64,000 bases of DNA from an uncultured Adlercreutzia sp. (GCF_958431955.1 NZ_CAUASN010000003.1:1-64000); one strand, 5' to 3'. Shown: positions 53,606 to 62,492, numbered from the stretch's first letter. The notes: generated by a model from the letters alone, not told the origin. Numbers and translations are program-made.

Positions 53606-54370
53606 CTAGGCTCGGGGCGCCGTCTTCGCCTTCTTCTTGGTGCGGCGGCCGTGGCAGGTCATGCCGATCTTGCGGATGGTGCAGGTGCGCACGTTGTGGC
53701 AGTAGGCGCAGCCGCGGCGCTTCTTCTGGGTCTCGTTGTACAGACCGATGACGCCCCAGGTGCTCCAGCGGTCCGACGGAGTGCCGTCCTCGTCGGCGGT
53801 AAGGCCCAGGCGCTTCTCGGTCTGCACGAAGAACGACAGCGTCTTGTTCATGGCAAGGGGGAAATCGCCCGTGCCGCACTCCAGGGTGCTGCCGCGGTGC
53901 AGCCCGCGCTCGTGGGCGTCGTCGGCCACGGCGGCGGCCAGCTTGTCGGCGGCCAGCGAGGCGAGTGCCTCCAGGCAGGCCTCGAACAGAAGCGCGTCGA
54001 GGTCGTTGCGCACGAGCTTGTCGCGCAGGGCGGCGATCTCCTCATCGGTGCCCACGGTGGACACCGCCATGGCCGTGTGCTCCGCCTCGCTCATGCGCTC
54101 GTAGGCGTCCTGGCCGTGGAGCACCGCCAGCGTGCCCACGAGCTTGATGGCCGGCTCGGTGTACTTGGGCGGCAGCGTGCAGATGGCCGGGTTGAACAGC
54201 TTGTACACGCCCCGGGGGCGCAGGGCCGCGCACAGGGGGTCGGCCAGTGCGGCGATGGAGTCGGCGAGCATGGGGTCGTCGGAGAGCTCCGCGTCGAGGA
54301 AGGCCTCCACCACGGCAGGCTCGATGACGTCCACCGCGCAGTCGATCTCGTGGATAGTGTGCACTTGCAT
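53606..54370 (-). CDS. Stand-alone methionine-synthase-activation-domain-like protein
   Basis: A 254-aa protein resembling the B12-dependent methionine synthase (MetH) reactivation domain found as a separate small protein in anaerobes. The VSTVGTDEEIAALRDKL block with the following long helix LLFEACLEALASLAADKL is typical. A Cys motif CAYCHNVRTC near the C-terminus may bind metal. The last residues are Lys/Arg-rich. In MetH the domain binds S-adenosylmethionine for cobalamin remethylation; here the corrinoid partner is unknown, as no metH lies nearby. GAGGAC precedes the ATG. Confidence 0.7.
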   Translation of the reverse strand: MQVHTIHEIDCAVDVIEPAVVEAFLDAELSDDPMLADSIAALADPLCAALRPRGVYKLFNPAICTLPPKYTEPAIKLVGTLAVLHGQDAYERMSEAEHTAMAVSTVGTDEEIAALRDKLVRNDLDALLFEACLEALASLAADKLAAAVADDAHERGLHRGSTLECGTGDFPLAMNKTLSFFVQTEKRLGLTADEDGTPSDRWSTWGVIGLYNETQKKRRGCAYCHNVRTCTIRKIGMTCHGRRTKKKAKTAPRA

Positions 54371-54658
54371 GATGTCCTCGGTTCCTCGTCGGTATTTATA
54401 GGACTATTCTAGCAATGAATCCTATTATTGTGGCGGTATTTAGCGGCTTATTGATGCTAATAATGGCCGATACGGGAAATTTATGGGACATAATCGTAGA
54501 TATGTCTATTTATCAAGGAAGGGCGCTTCCCTACAATGACGGGCGGGGCGACAATTTCGCTCCCTTTGGCGAATGCCGCCGCTGCGGGCGCGGCGTTCGT
54601 GTACACTCAGCGGGCGGGCCGTCTGCCCGCACACGCAACCGAACGCAAAGGAGCCACC

Positions 54659-55153
54659 GTGAAACGTGCGCTTACCCCCGGCACCTTCGATCCCATCACC
54701 GCCGGGCATCTCGATGTCATCAGCCGTGCCGCCCAGCTCGTCGACGAGGTGATCGTCGCCGTGGCCGTGTCGGCGAAGAAGAAGCCGCTCTTCTCGCTGG
54801 AGGAGCGCGTGGCGCTCGTGGAGGAGGCCACGCGCGATCTGCCCAACGTGCGCGTGGAGCCCTTCGACGAGCTGCTCGTCGACTTCGCCCGCCGCATGGA
54901 CGCCCAGGCCGTCGTGAAGGGCCTGCGCGCCATCACCGACTTCGAGTACGAGTTCCAGATGACGGCGCTCAACTACCAGCTCGACAAGGAGCTGGAGACC
55001 CTGTTCATCATGTCCACGCCCCAGCACATGTACCTCTCCTCGTCCATCGTGCGCGAGATCGCCTCGCTCGGCGGCGATGTGTCCCAGTTCGTGAGCCCCT
55101 GCGTGGAGGAGGCCCTGCGGCGCCGCTACGCCGAGCTTGCCGCCGAAAAGTAG
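54659..55153 (+). CDS. coaD: Phosphopantetheine adenylyltransferase
   Basis: A 164-aa enzyme of coenzyme A synthesis that adenylates 4'-phosphopantetheine to dephospho-CoA. The nucleotidyltransferase motif GTFDPITAGHLDVISRA and the C-terminal SSSIVREIASLGGDV are diagnostic; VVKGLRAITDFEYEFQMT completes the active site. GTG start at 54659 with AAAGGAG 5 nt upstream; an in-frame ATG 123 nt earlier is not credible. CoA supply suits the surrounding acyl-CoA genes, but the gene is a universal housekeeping function. Confidence 0.96.
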   Translation: MKRALTPGTFDPITAGHLDVISRAAQLVDEVIVAVAVSAKKKPLFSLEERVALVEEATRDLPNVRVEPFDELLVDFARRMDAQAVVKGLRAITDFEYEFQMTALNYQLDKELETLFIMSTPQHMYLSSSIVREIASLGGDVSQFVSPCVEEALRRRYAELAAEK

Positions 55154-55161
55154 GACAAAAT

Positions 55162-55196
55162 TTCCCTTATTAGGGAATAAGAAATTCCAATAGGAA
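55162..55196. promoter_or_regulatory. Pair of palindromes after coaD
   Basis: TTCCCT-TATT-AGGGAA (55162-55177) and TTCC-AATA-GGAA (55185-55196). The first resembles the palindrome in front of etfB, and the second resembles TCCAATAGGA (49003-49012) upstream of the first acyl-CoA dehydrogenase. Possible binding sites of a shared regulator. Confidence 0.35.
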
Positions 55197-55200
55197 ACAA

Positions 55201-55248
55201 AAGACCCTGATCTGTCCCATGGTGATAGATCGGGGTCTTCTTGTTTTT
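55201..55248 (+). terminator. Terminator of coaD
   Basis: A 13-bp stem AAGACCCTGATCT / AGATCGGGGTCTT with one G-T pair, a 13-nt loop and the tail CTTGTTTTT. Confidence 0.88.
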
Positions 55249-55321
55249 GGGACAAATACGAAGTATCGTCCATTCGTTATGGGCAAAATGCGGCGAGTAG
55301 GCATATCTCATCGGACGGCTC

Positions 55322-55338
55322 TTCCCTAAAATAGGGAA
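55322..55338 (+). promoter_or_regulatory. Palindromic operator candidate upstream of etfB
   Basis: TTCCCTA-AAA-TAGGGAA, perfect 7-bp arms, 31 bp before the etfB start and overlapping any promoter there (TAAAAT within it or TATGAC just after it). Confidence 0.5.
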
Positions 55339-55369
55339 TATGACCCGTTTGAGAGCGGAAAGGTGAGAG

Positions 55370-56128
55370 ATGAACATCGTCGTGTGCGTGAAGCAGGTAA
55401 TCGATACCGAGGCCGTTATCGAGCTGGACGGGGAGGGGGCCGTGAGCCTGGAGGGGCAGACCCTTGTCATAGACCCCTACAGCGAGTTCGCCGTCGAGCG
55501 CGCCGTGCAGCTGACCGAGGAACAGGGCGGCACGGTCACGCTTGTGTGCCTCGGCGATGGGGGCTGTGCTCAGGCCCTGCGCCACGGGCTTGCCATGGGG
55601 GCTGCCGAGGCCGTGCTCCTGGAAGACGACCGTTGGCGCGAGCGCGACGCGGCCGAGGTGGCGGCCGCCTTGGCCGATGCCATACGGCCGATGGGCGCCG
55701 ACCTCGTTATGGGCGGCTGGAAGTCGGGCGACACGGCGGCGGCTCAGGTGATGGGTCGCGTAGCCGCGCTGCTGGGGCTGCCGCTGGCATCTATGGCCAC
55801 CTCCTGCGAGGTGACCGATACGGGCATTCGCGTGCTGTGCGAGGTGGACGACGGCGTGGAGGCCTCTGATATGCCGCTGCCGGCGGTTGTGGCGGCCCAG
55901 CAGGGTCTGGCCGAGCCCCGCTATCCCTCGGTGCGCGATGTGATGGGAGCGCGTCGCAAGAAGATCGACACGCGGCCTGTGGCGCTGGACGACGGTGCCC
56001 TCGGCGTGCAGGTGCTATCGCGCGAGCTGAAGCCGGCGCGGGCGGGCGGTCGCATCGTGGAAGGCGCGCCGGCCGAGGCCGTGGCCGAGACCGTGCGCCT
56101 GCTCGCCGAAGAGGCGAAGGTGCTCTAG
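55370..56128 (+). CDS. etfB: Electron transfer flavoprotein beta subunit
   Basis: A 252-aa EtfB. MNIVVCVKQVIDTEA at the start, NPY-like DPYSEFAVERAVQL, and GADLVMGGWKSGDTAAAQV with the AMP-binding region are typical. With EtfA it carries electrons from acyl-CoA dehydrogenases. It opens an operon of six genes running to 62.3 kb, starting after a perfect palindrome. The start ATG follows AAAGGTGAGAG. It lacks obvious features of the bifurcating class with a fixed partner dehydrogenase, though that cannot be excluded from sequence. Confidence 0.94.
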   Translation: MNIVVCVKQVIDTEAVIELDGEGAVSLEGQTLVIDPYSEFAVERAVQLTEEQGGTVTLVCLGDGGCAQALRHGLAMGAAEAVLLEDDRWRERDAAEVAAALADAIRPMGADLVMGGWKSGDTAAAQVMGRVAALLGLPLASMATSCEVTDTGIRVLCEVDDGVEASDMPLPAVVAAQQGLAEPRYPSVRDVMGARRKKIDTRPVALDDGALGVQVLSRELKPARAGGRIVEGAPAEAVAETVRLLAEEAKVL

Positions 56129-56159
56129 AGACGATTTTCACCGGAGAAGGGATTGAGCT

Positions 56160-57143
56160 ATGGCAGATATGTGGGTGGGCGTGAACGGTGCCGAAGAGGT
56201 CCTGCGCCAGGTGAATGCCGAGATGATGGGCGCGGCGCGCCGGATGGCCGATGCGGACGGCGCGTCGGTGGTGGCCGTGCTGTACAACGATGCCGCCGGG
56301 CGCCACGCCGATGAGCTGGCGGCGCTGGGCGCCGACCGCGTGGCCGTGGTGGAGGCGCAGGAATCACCGCTGCCTCCCGAGACGCTGGCCCGCACCCTGG
56401 CCCGCATGATCGGCGACGCCGCCGAGGCGCCCGCCGTGGTGCTGCTCGCCGACGGCGCCGAGGCGCGTGCGGCCGCACCGGCGCTCGCTCAGGCGGTGGG
56501 CGCCGCGCTCTTCTCGGATGTGGTGGGCATTGAGGCCGCGGCGGGCACGGCTCCCGTGTTCGTGCGCGAACCCTACACCGCCAAGGTGGTGGAGCGCATG
56601 CAGGCGGCCCCGGGCACGCCGACTGTGGTGGCCACGGTGCGCCGAGCGGCCCTGCCGCCCGCCGAGCCGGACGGCTCTCGCGCCGCCGAGGTGGTGCGCG
56701 TGCCGGCCGATACCGAGGCCTTGGGCCGCGTCATCGCCGAGGTGATGCGCGCCGCGAGCGATCGGGTGGACCTCGCCGAGGCCGATATCGTGGTGGCCGG
56801 CGGCCGGGGCCTCGGCGGTCCTGAGGGCTTCGCCGTCATCGAGGGTCTGGCCGATGCGCTGGGCGCTGCCATCGGCGCTTCCCGCCCGGCGGTGGACAAC
56901 GGCTGGATCGACATCCAGTACCAGGTGGGCCAGACCGGCAAGACGGTGGCGCCCTCGCTCTACATCGCCTGCGGCATTTCCGGCTCCATCCAGCATGCCG
57001 CCGGCATGGCCGCCTCGAAGTGCGTGGTGGCCATCAACAAGGATCCCGAGGCCGAGATATTCGCCCTGGCCGACTACGGCATCGTGGCCGACCTCTTCGA
57101 GGCCGTGCCGCTGCTTGAGGCCGAGCTGTCCCGCCGCGCCTAA
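56160..57143 (+). CDS. etfA: Electron transfer flavoprotein alpha subunit
   Basis: A 327-aa EtfA with the FAD-binding C-terminal domain: GGRGLGGPEGFAVIEGLADAL, the SRPAVDNGWIDIQYQVGQTG segment, and YIACGISGSIQH, followed by INKDPEAEIFALADYGIVADLFEA. It forms a heterodimer with EtfB and passes electrons onward, here probably to the membrane Fe-S protein encoded 24 bp downstream. Starts at ATG with GGAGAAGG upstream, 31 bp after etfB. Confidence 0.95.
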   Translation: MADMWVGVNGAEEVLRQVNAEMMGAARRMADADGASVVAVLYNDAAGRHADELAALGADRVAVVEAQESPLPPETLARTLARMIGDAAEAPAVVLLADGAEARAAAPALAQAVGAALFSDVVGIEAAAGTAPVFVREPYTAKVVERMQAAPGTPTVVATVRRAALPPAEPDGSRAAEVVRVPADTEALGRVIAEVMRAASDRVDLAEADIVVAGGRGLGGPEGFAVIEGLADALGAAIGASRPAVDNGWIDIQYQVGQTGKTVAPSLYIACGISGSIQHAAGMAASKCVVAINKDPEAEIFALADYGIVADLFEAVPLLEAELSRRA

Positions 57144-57167
57144 CCGCTGACGAGAAAGGTTCGCCCT

Positions 57168-59270
57168 ATGGCAGAGGTGCCCACCCGCGAGGTTCTGTGG
57201 AACATATCCGAGCACTGGATCATCTACCCGTGCTTCCTTCTGGCGCTCGCCTGCGCCGTGTACTTCTTCGTGCGCCGCTGGCGCCTGTGGAAGATCGGCC
57301 TGCCCGAGGACCGCTCGGACCGGCCCCGCGGGCGCTTCTTGGGAATGTTCCGCGACGCGCTGCTGCAGGTGAAGGTGGCCGAGCGCCGCGGACCGGGCTT
57401 CGTGCACGTGGCCATGTACGCGGCCATGATCATCCTGCTCATCGCCACGGTGACGGTGGCGGCCCAGGCCGACTTGGGCCTGCCGCTCGTGCAGGGCGAC
57501 TTCTACCTGTACTTCCTGTCGCTTGCGGTGGACCTTGCCGGCGCGGCGTTCTGCATCGCCATGGTGGCCTGCATCGTGCGCCGGTTGGCGAACAAGAGCC
57601 TGGAATCGAAGCCCGAGGACTTCATCGTGCTGGGCGCGCTGCTGGCCATCGGCGTGACCGGTTTTGTGCTGGAGGGGCTGCGCATCGCCGGCACCGACGA
57701 CCCGTGGAGCGCCTGGTCGCCGGTGGGCGACTTGTTCGCGGGCCTGTTCGCCGGCTGGAGCGCCGAGCGCATCAGCGCGCTGCATGGGGGGCTGTGGTAC
57801 TTCCACATGGCGCTCGCCTTCGGGCTCATCGCGTGGTGGACCTACTGCAAGCTCGTGCACGTGCTGCTGGTGCCGCGGGCCGTCTACAGCCGCTCGCTCG
57901 CGCCCAAAGGCGAGCTTCCCTTCATCGACATGGAGGACGAGGGCCTGCTGACCATGGGCGCGGGCACGCTGGAGGAGCTGACCTGGAAGGATCTGTTCGA
58001 CACCCAGGCGTGCATCCGCTGCAACCGCTGCCAGGAGGCCTGCCCGGCCTACGCCTGCGGAAAGCCCTTAAGCCCCAAGGCCCTCATGCAGGATCTCGGC
58101 GCCGAGCTGGAGCAGCGCGGACCTATCATCTACCGCCTGCAGCGCGAGGTGGCCCGCAATGCCGCAGCGGCTTCCGGCGATGCGGGCGATGCCGCCGAGC
58201 CGCCCGCCACCGCGGCCGACTTGGTGGCGGCGGCCGATCTGACCGAGGCGGAGCGCGCCGTGGTGGACCGCACGCTGGTGGGCGATGCGATCAGCCCCGA
58301 TGCCCTGTGGTCGTGCACTACCTGCGGCGCGTGCATGGAGGTGTGCCCGGCGATGCTGGAGCACGTGCCCAAGATCGCGAAGATGCGCACCTACCAGGTG
58401 TCCATGGAAAGCGCCTTCCCGCCCGAGGCCCAGGCGACCTTCCGCAACATGGAGAACAACGGCAACCCCTGGGGCGTGGGATGGCAGATGCGCGCGAAGT
58501 GGACCGAGGGGCTTGAGGTGCCCACCTTGGCCGACAACCCCGATGCCGAGTACCTGTACTGGCCCGGTTGCTCCGGCGCCTTCGACACGCGCAACCGCAA
58601 GGTGTCGGCGGCGCTCGTGCGCCTGCTGAAGGAGGCGGGCGTGAGCTTCGCCATCCTGGGCAACGACGAGAAGTGCTGCGGCGATTCCGCGCGGCGCATG
58701 GGCAACGAGTTCGTCTACTTCATGCTGGCCAGCGAGAACATCGCCACGTTAGATGCCTGCGGGGTGAGAAAGATCATCGTGCAGTGCCCGCACTGCTACC
58801 AGGCCCTCGCCCGCGATTACCCGCAGCTAGGCGGCCATTACGAGGTGATCCACCACAGCGCGCTTCTGGCGCAGCTTCTGGCCGAGGGGCGGTTGCCGAA
58901 GGCGGCCGAGAAGGCGGCGGCCGAGCGCGTGTGCGTGCACGACTCGTGCTATCTGGGACGCTATCAGGGCGTCTACGACGAGCCGCGGGCCGTGGTGCGC
59001 GCCGTGGGCGGCGAGGTGGTGGAGATGGAGCGCCACGGTGCCCACAGCTTCTGCTGCGGTGCCGGCGGCGGTCGCATGTGGCTGGAGGAGGACGCCGCCT
59101 CGCGGGTGAACGTCGCCCGCGCGGCCCAGGCATTGGCCACCGCTCCCGATAAGGTGGCGACTTCGTGCCCGTTCTGCCTCACGATGCTCGCCGATGGTAT
59201 GGTGTCGGAAGAAGCCGATGTCCCGGTGCGGGACATCGCCGAGATTCTGGCAGGAGCCTACGATGACTGA
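57168..59270 (+). CDS. Membrane Fe-S ETF:quinone oxidoreductase (HdrD-like, EMO type)
   Basis: A 700-aa integral membrane protein. The N-terminal 240 residues have about five to six helices of the NarI-like cytochrome b fold (helices near 17-37, 80-100, 112-137, 153-172, 208-235). Two [4Fe-4S] motifs follow (C282/C285/C288/C292 and C383/C386/C389/C393), then two cysteine-rich CCG domains, EKCCGDSARR and SFCCGAGGG. This layout matches the proposed ETF:(mena)quinone oxidoreductases of anaerobes. It directly follows etfBA, so it should move electrons from acyl-CoA oxidation into the quinone pool. Overlaps the next gene by 8 nt. Confidence 0.9.
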   Translation: MAEVPTREVLWNISEHWIIYPCFLLALACAVYFFVRRWRLWKIGLPEDRSDRPRGRFLGMFRDALLQVKVAERRGPGFVHVAMYAAMIILLIATVTVAAQADLGLPLVQGDFYLYFLSLAVDLAGAAFCIAMVACIVRRLANKSLESKPEDFIVLGALLAIGVTGFVLEGLRIAGTDDPWSAWSPVGDLFAGLFAGWSAERISALHGGLWYFHMALAFGLIAWWTYCKLVHVLLVPRAVYSRSLAPKGELPFIDMEDEGLLTMGAGTLEELTWKDLFDTQACIRCNRCQEACPAYACGKPLSPKALMQDLGAELEQRGPIIYRLQREVARNAAAASGDAGDAAEPPATAADLVAAADLTEAERAVVDRTLVGDAISPDALWSCTTCGACMEVCPAMLEHVPKIAKMRTYQVSMESAFPPEAQATFRNMENNGNPWGVGWQMRAKWTEGLEVPTLADNPDAEYLYWPGCSGAFDTRNRKVSAALVRLLKEAGVSFAILGNDEKCCGDSARRMGNEFVYFMLASENIATLDACGVRKIIVQCPHCYQALARDYPQLGGHYEVIHHSALLAQLLAEGRLPKAAEKAAAERVCVHDSCYLGRYQGVYDEPRAVVRAVGGEVVEMERHGAHSFCCGAGGGRMWLEEDAASRVNVARAAQALATAPDKVATSCPFCLTMLADGMVSEEADVPVRDIAEILAGAYDD

Positions 59271-60219
59271 TGCGAGGTGCACTCGGGGCGTGCGCGAGCC
59301 GCTTGAGCCCGGATGCTATGTGGAATACGCCGTGGACGACCAGGCGGGGGTGGCGGCCCGGGCCCGGGCCTACCTGACCGACCCGACCGCCGGCGAGGTG
59401 GTGGTGCCCCGCATGGCCGCCACGGTCATGCTCGTGAGCGAGGGCAAGCCCCATTTCCGCCGCTTCGAGAATCCGCTGCCGGGGGCGGCTCCCGTCGAGG
59501 AGACGGTGCCGGCGGCCCCGGTGGACGTGTTCATGCTGCGCCGGGCCTCCACGATGGCCTTCACCCCCGATGCGGTGGTGTTTCCCGGAGGCGGCATGGA
59601 CGCGCGTGATTTGGACGCCGACGTGCCCTGGGGCGGTCCAGATGCGAAGGCGTGGGGGCAGGCCATGGCCGCCTCGCCCGAGCGGGCCCGTGCCGTTATC
59701 ACCGCGGCGGTGCGCGAGCTGTTCGAGGAGAGCGGTGTGCTTCTGGCCACCGACCGGGCGGGAAAGTTTCCCGCCGATGCGCGCGGCGACCACTGGGCCT
59801 GCGAGCGGGCGGCCGTGGCGAGCCGCACGGTGCCCTTCGGCGCCTTTCTGGCCGAGCGGGGCCTGGTGCTGCGCAGCGACCTTTTGCGCCTGCGCTCCCA
59901 CTGGGTGACCCCCGAGAGCGAGGCGCGGCGCTACGACACCTACTTCTTCCTCGCGCGGCTGCCCCGCGGCCAGCACGCCGACGGGCGCACCACCGAGGCG
60001 GTGGAGGCGGCCTGGATCGCCCCGGCCGAGGCGCTCGCCCGCTTCGATGCGGGCCTGCTGAAGCTCGTGCCGCCCACTATCTCGAACCTGACGTCTTTGG
60101 CCCGCGCCCGCTCGGTGGACGAGGCCTGGGAGCTTCCCTTCGACGGTCATGTGCGCCCCCGTCCCGTGGCGCGTCCGGGCGGGGAGGTGGCCCTCGGCTG
60201 CACGGTGGGGGAGGCGTAG
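59263..60219 (+). CDS. NUDIX hydrolase, NUDT19-like
   Basis: A 318-aa NUDIX protein. The second half of the Nudix box, AVRELFEESGVLL (REL-x-EE-x-G), is clear near residue 155, but it is separated by a long insert from the PGGGMD element near 110. This split box resembles mammalian NUDT19, a CoA diphosphohydrolase whose box has a similar insertion. CoA or acyl-CoA hydrolysis would suit the operon. ATG at 59263 has CAGGAG upstream and overlaps the preceding gene. The tail after residue 220 is family-typical (TPESEARRYDTYFFLA). Confidence 0.85.
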   Translation: MTDARCTRGVREPLEPGCYVEYAVDDQAGVAARARAYLTDPTAGEVVVPRMAATVMLVSEGKPHFRRFENPLPGAAPVEETVPAAPVDVFMLRRASTMAFTPDAVVFPGGGMDARDLDADVPWGGPDAKAWGQAMAASPERARAVITAAVRELFEESGVLLATDRAGKFPADARGDHWACERAAVASRTVPFGAFLAERGLVLRSDLLRLRSHWVTPESEARRYDTYFFLARLPRGQHADGRTTEAVEAAWIAPAEALARFDAGLLKLVPPTISNLTSLARARSVDEAWELPFDGHVRPRPVARPGGEVALGCTVGEA

Positions 60220-60224
60220 GATTT

Positions 60225-61058
60225 ATGGCCCTCTCGCGCGCCCATACGCCCGAGAACGGCGCCATGGTGGGGCCGTGGGCCCAGTGCGTGCGCCATCCCA
60301 ACGCGACGCCGCTTACGTATCACGGCACCAACACCTGGATTCTGGCTCATCCGGCCGAGGAGCGCTGTGTGGTGGTGGACCCCGGTCCCGATGAGACGGC
60401 TTGCGTGGAGCGCATTGAGGCGGCGCTTGCAGCCCGCGGCCTGACGCCGTCGGCGGTGCTTCTGACCCACGACCATGCCGACCACGCCGGCTGCGCCGCG
60501 GCGTGCGCCGAGCGTTGGGGCGCGCCCGTGCTCGGATTGCGCGCCGGCACCCTTGCGCCCGGGCCGCTCGAAGTGGCAGGCGTGGGACTTTCCCTGGAGG
60601 TGCTTCCGCTTCCGGGGCACTCCAGCGATTCGGTGGCCTTCTCTGTGGGCGATGCGGACCTCGCCGTCACCGGGGACGTGCTCTTCGCCCAGAGTCCCAC
60701 CATGGTGTGCTGGCCCGACGGACGCATGGGCGACTACTTGGAAAGCCTCGACGCGCTCGCGCGCTTCGTGGTCGAGCGCGGCATCGCGGTGCTCGCCACA
60801 GGTCACGGGCCGGTGATCGAGGATCCGCGCGAGCGCATCGAGATGGCCCGGTCCCATCGTGTGCGCCGTCTCAACCAAGTGGTGTCGGCGGTGCGCAGCG
60901 GCATTCCCGCCGAGGCCGGCGCGCTGGTGGAGGCCATCTACAACGACGTGGCCCCCGATCTGTACGAGGCTGCCGTGACCAGCGTGAACGCCCAGCTGCG
61001 CTATGCCTTCGACGCGGGGCTGCTGCAGGAGCCGTCCTCCTCCACCCGCCGCCGGTAG
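60225..61058 (+). CDS. Metallo-beta-lactamase fold hydrolase, LACTB2-like
   Basis: A 277-aa protein with the metallo-beta-lactamase signature THDHADHAG, preceded by YHGTNTWIL and VVDPGPD and followed by PLPGHSSDSVAF, VTGDVLFAQSPTMV and ATGHGP. The C-terminal helical part resembles the winged-helix tail of LACTB2-type members. LACTB2 relatives are reported as nucleases or hydrolases; thioester cleavage is possible given the operon. Two zinc ions are expected. It starts 5 bp after the NUDIX gene, so they are translationally linked. Confidence 0.87.
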   Translation: MALSRAHTPENGAMVGPWAQCVRHPNATPLTYHGTNTWILAHPAEERCVVVDPGPDETACVERIEAALAARGLTPSAVLLTHDHADHAGCAAACAERWGAPVLGLRAGTLAPGPLEVAGVGLSLEVLPLPGHSSDSVAFSVGDADLAVTGDVLFAQSPTMVCWPDGRMGDYLESLDALARFVVERGIAVLATGHGPVIEDPRERIEMARSHRVRRLNQVVSAVRSGIPAEAGALVEAIYNDVAPDLYEAAVTSVNAQLRYAFDAGLLQEPSSSTRRR

Positions 61059-61076
61059 CCGGCGGGAAAGCGGGTT

Positions 61077-61113
61077 GGGAAAGCGCCGCGCGGGGAGGGC
61101 GCGGCGCTTTCCC
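61077..61113 (+). terminator. Strong hairpin between the MBL gene and the third acyl-CoA dehydrogenase
   Basis: A perfect 15-bp stem GGGAAAGCGCCGCGC / GCGCGGCGCTTTCCC with a GGGGAGG loop. There is no T-run, so partial termination or mRNA processing may set the level of the last gene. Confidence 0.55.
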
Positions 61114-61154
61114 AGGTTGCTTGCGATCTGGAGACGAGAGAGAAAGGAACATCA

Positions 61155-62297
61155 ATGGCCCTAGCCTACACCGACGAGCAGAAGGAGCTCATCGCGCTCG
61201 TGCGCGATGTGGCCCGAAACGAGATCCTGCCCCATGTGGCCGCCGCCGACGAGGCCGGCGAGTGCCCGATGGAGCTGTTCCAGTGGGGCTTCGATTTGGG
61301 GCTTCACATGGTGGAGATTCCTGAGGAATACGGCGGGATGGGGCTGTCCTACGAGACCTGCGCCATGATGTTCGAGGAGCTGGCGAAGGTGGACGCCGCC
61401 TATGCCGACACTTTCGTCACCAACTTCGTGGCCTTCCGCAACATCATGCTAAACGGCACGCCCGAGCAGGCGCGCCATTTCGTGGAGATGACCGAGGAAG
61501 GGGGATTCGCCGCCTTCTGCCTGTCCGAGTCCTGCGCGGGGTCGGATGTGGCCGCCATGCGCACCACGGCGGTGCGGGAGGGCGACGAGTACGTGCTGAA
61601 CGGCACCAAGACCTTCATCACCAACGGCTCCATCTCGAGCATCTACGTGGTGTTCGCCAAGACCGACCCGGCCGCCGGCGCCCGGGGCATCACGGGCTTT
61701 CTCGTGGACGGGAGCACGCCGGGCCTTTCCGCCGGCGCCAAGGAGCACAAGATGGGCTTTCGCCTGTCGGATACGAGCGAGGTGGTGCTCGACAACGTGC
61801 GCGTGCCCGCCAGCGCCGTCATCGGCGAGGAAGGCCGCGGCATGACCATCGCGCTCAACGCCCTGAACCTCTCGCGCGCCTTCATCTCCACGCTCGCAGT
61901 GGGCATCATGCAGCGCGCCCTGGACGAGGCCGTGGCCTATGCCAAGCAGCGCCGCCAGTTCGACACGCGGCTCATCGACATGCCCATGGTGCAGACCATG
62001 CTCGCCGACATGGCCATCAAGACCGAGTGCGCGCGGGTGGTGGTGAACCACTGCATGCGCCGCATGGACGCCGGCGAGATGGTGCGCAAGGAGGGCGCTA
62101 TCGTGAAGACCTTCGTCACCGACGCCATGCAGGAGGTGGTCTCCAACGCCGTGCAGGTGTTCGGCGGCTACGGCTATTCCAAGGAGTACCCGGTGGAGAA
62201 GCTCATGCGCGATGCGAAGATCTTCCAGATCTTCGAGGGCTCCAACCAGATCCAGCGCATGACCATCGCCCGCGAGCTCGACCGCGAGTACAAGTAA
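61155..62297 (+). CDS. Acyl-CoA dehydrogenase (third of three)
   Basis: A 380-aa acyl-CoA dehydrogenase most like short-chain/butyryl-CoA dehydrogenases. Motifs: EIPEEYGGMGLSYE, CLSESCAGSDVAAMRTTA, GTKTFITNGSISSIYVVFAK, QRRQFDTRLIDMPMVQ, FGGYGYSKEYPVEKLMRDAK and IFEGSNQIQRMTIARE with the catalytic Glu in the usual place. It is the last gene of the etf operon, so it likely supplies electrons to the EtfAB and membrane oxidoreductase encoded upstream. ATG has GAGAAAGGAA upstream. Confidence 0.94.
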   Translation: MALAYTDEQKELIALVRDVARNEILPHVAAADEAGECPMELFQWGFDLGLHMVEIPEEYGGMGLSYETCAMMFEELAKVDAAYADTFVTNFVAFRNIMLNGTPEQARHFVEMTEEGGFAAFCLSESCAGSDVAAMRTTAVREGDEYVLNGTKTFITNGSISSIYVVFAKTDPAAGARGITGFLVDGSTPGLSAGAKEHKMGFRLSDTSEVVLDNVRVPASAVIGEEGRGMTIALNALNLSRAFISTLAVGIMQRALDEAVAYAKQRRQFDTRLIDMPMVQTMLADMAIKTECARVVVNHCMRRMDAGEMVRKEGAIVKTFVTDAMQEVVSNAVQVFGGYGYSKEYPVEKLMRDAKIFQIFEGSNQIQRMTIARELDREYK

Positions 62298-62322
62298 GCG
62301 CCTTCGCATTCCCTGCTCGTCC

Positions 62323-62440
62323 GGCCGCCGGCGCGGGATATGCCTCCATGCTCAGACAGTCCTCGCTTGGTGGAACAGCCCACTGGGCTGTTCCAGTCGC
62401 TGCGGAACTGCGCGTGGAGGCACACCCCGCGCCGGCGGCC
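62323..62440. repeat. Composite palindromic repeat, copy 3 (minus orientation)
   Basis: Outer arms of 26 nt (62323-62348 and 62415-62440) pair with two mismatches, both G-T compatible. The conserved cores appear reversed: CTCAGACAGTCCTCGC (62351-62366) and GCTGCGGAACT (62399-62409). The central hairpin is GGAACAGCCC-ACT-GGGCTGTTCC. A second, diverged copy of the right arm (62456-62482) follows. It lies between convergent genes. Confidence 0.85.
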
Positions 62441-62492
62441 TGCTCGCCGTTTGTATGGAGGCATGCCCCCGCCCCCGCGGCCGGACAGCGGA

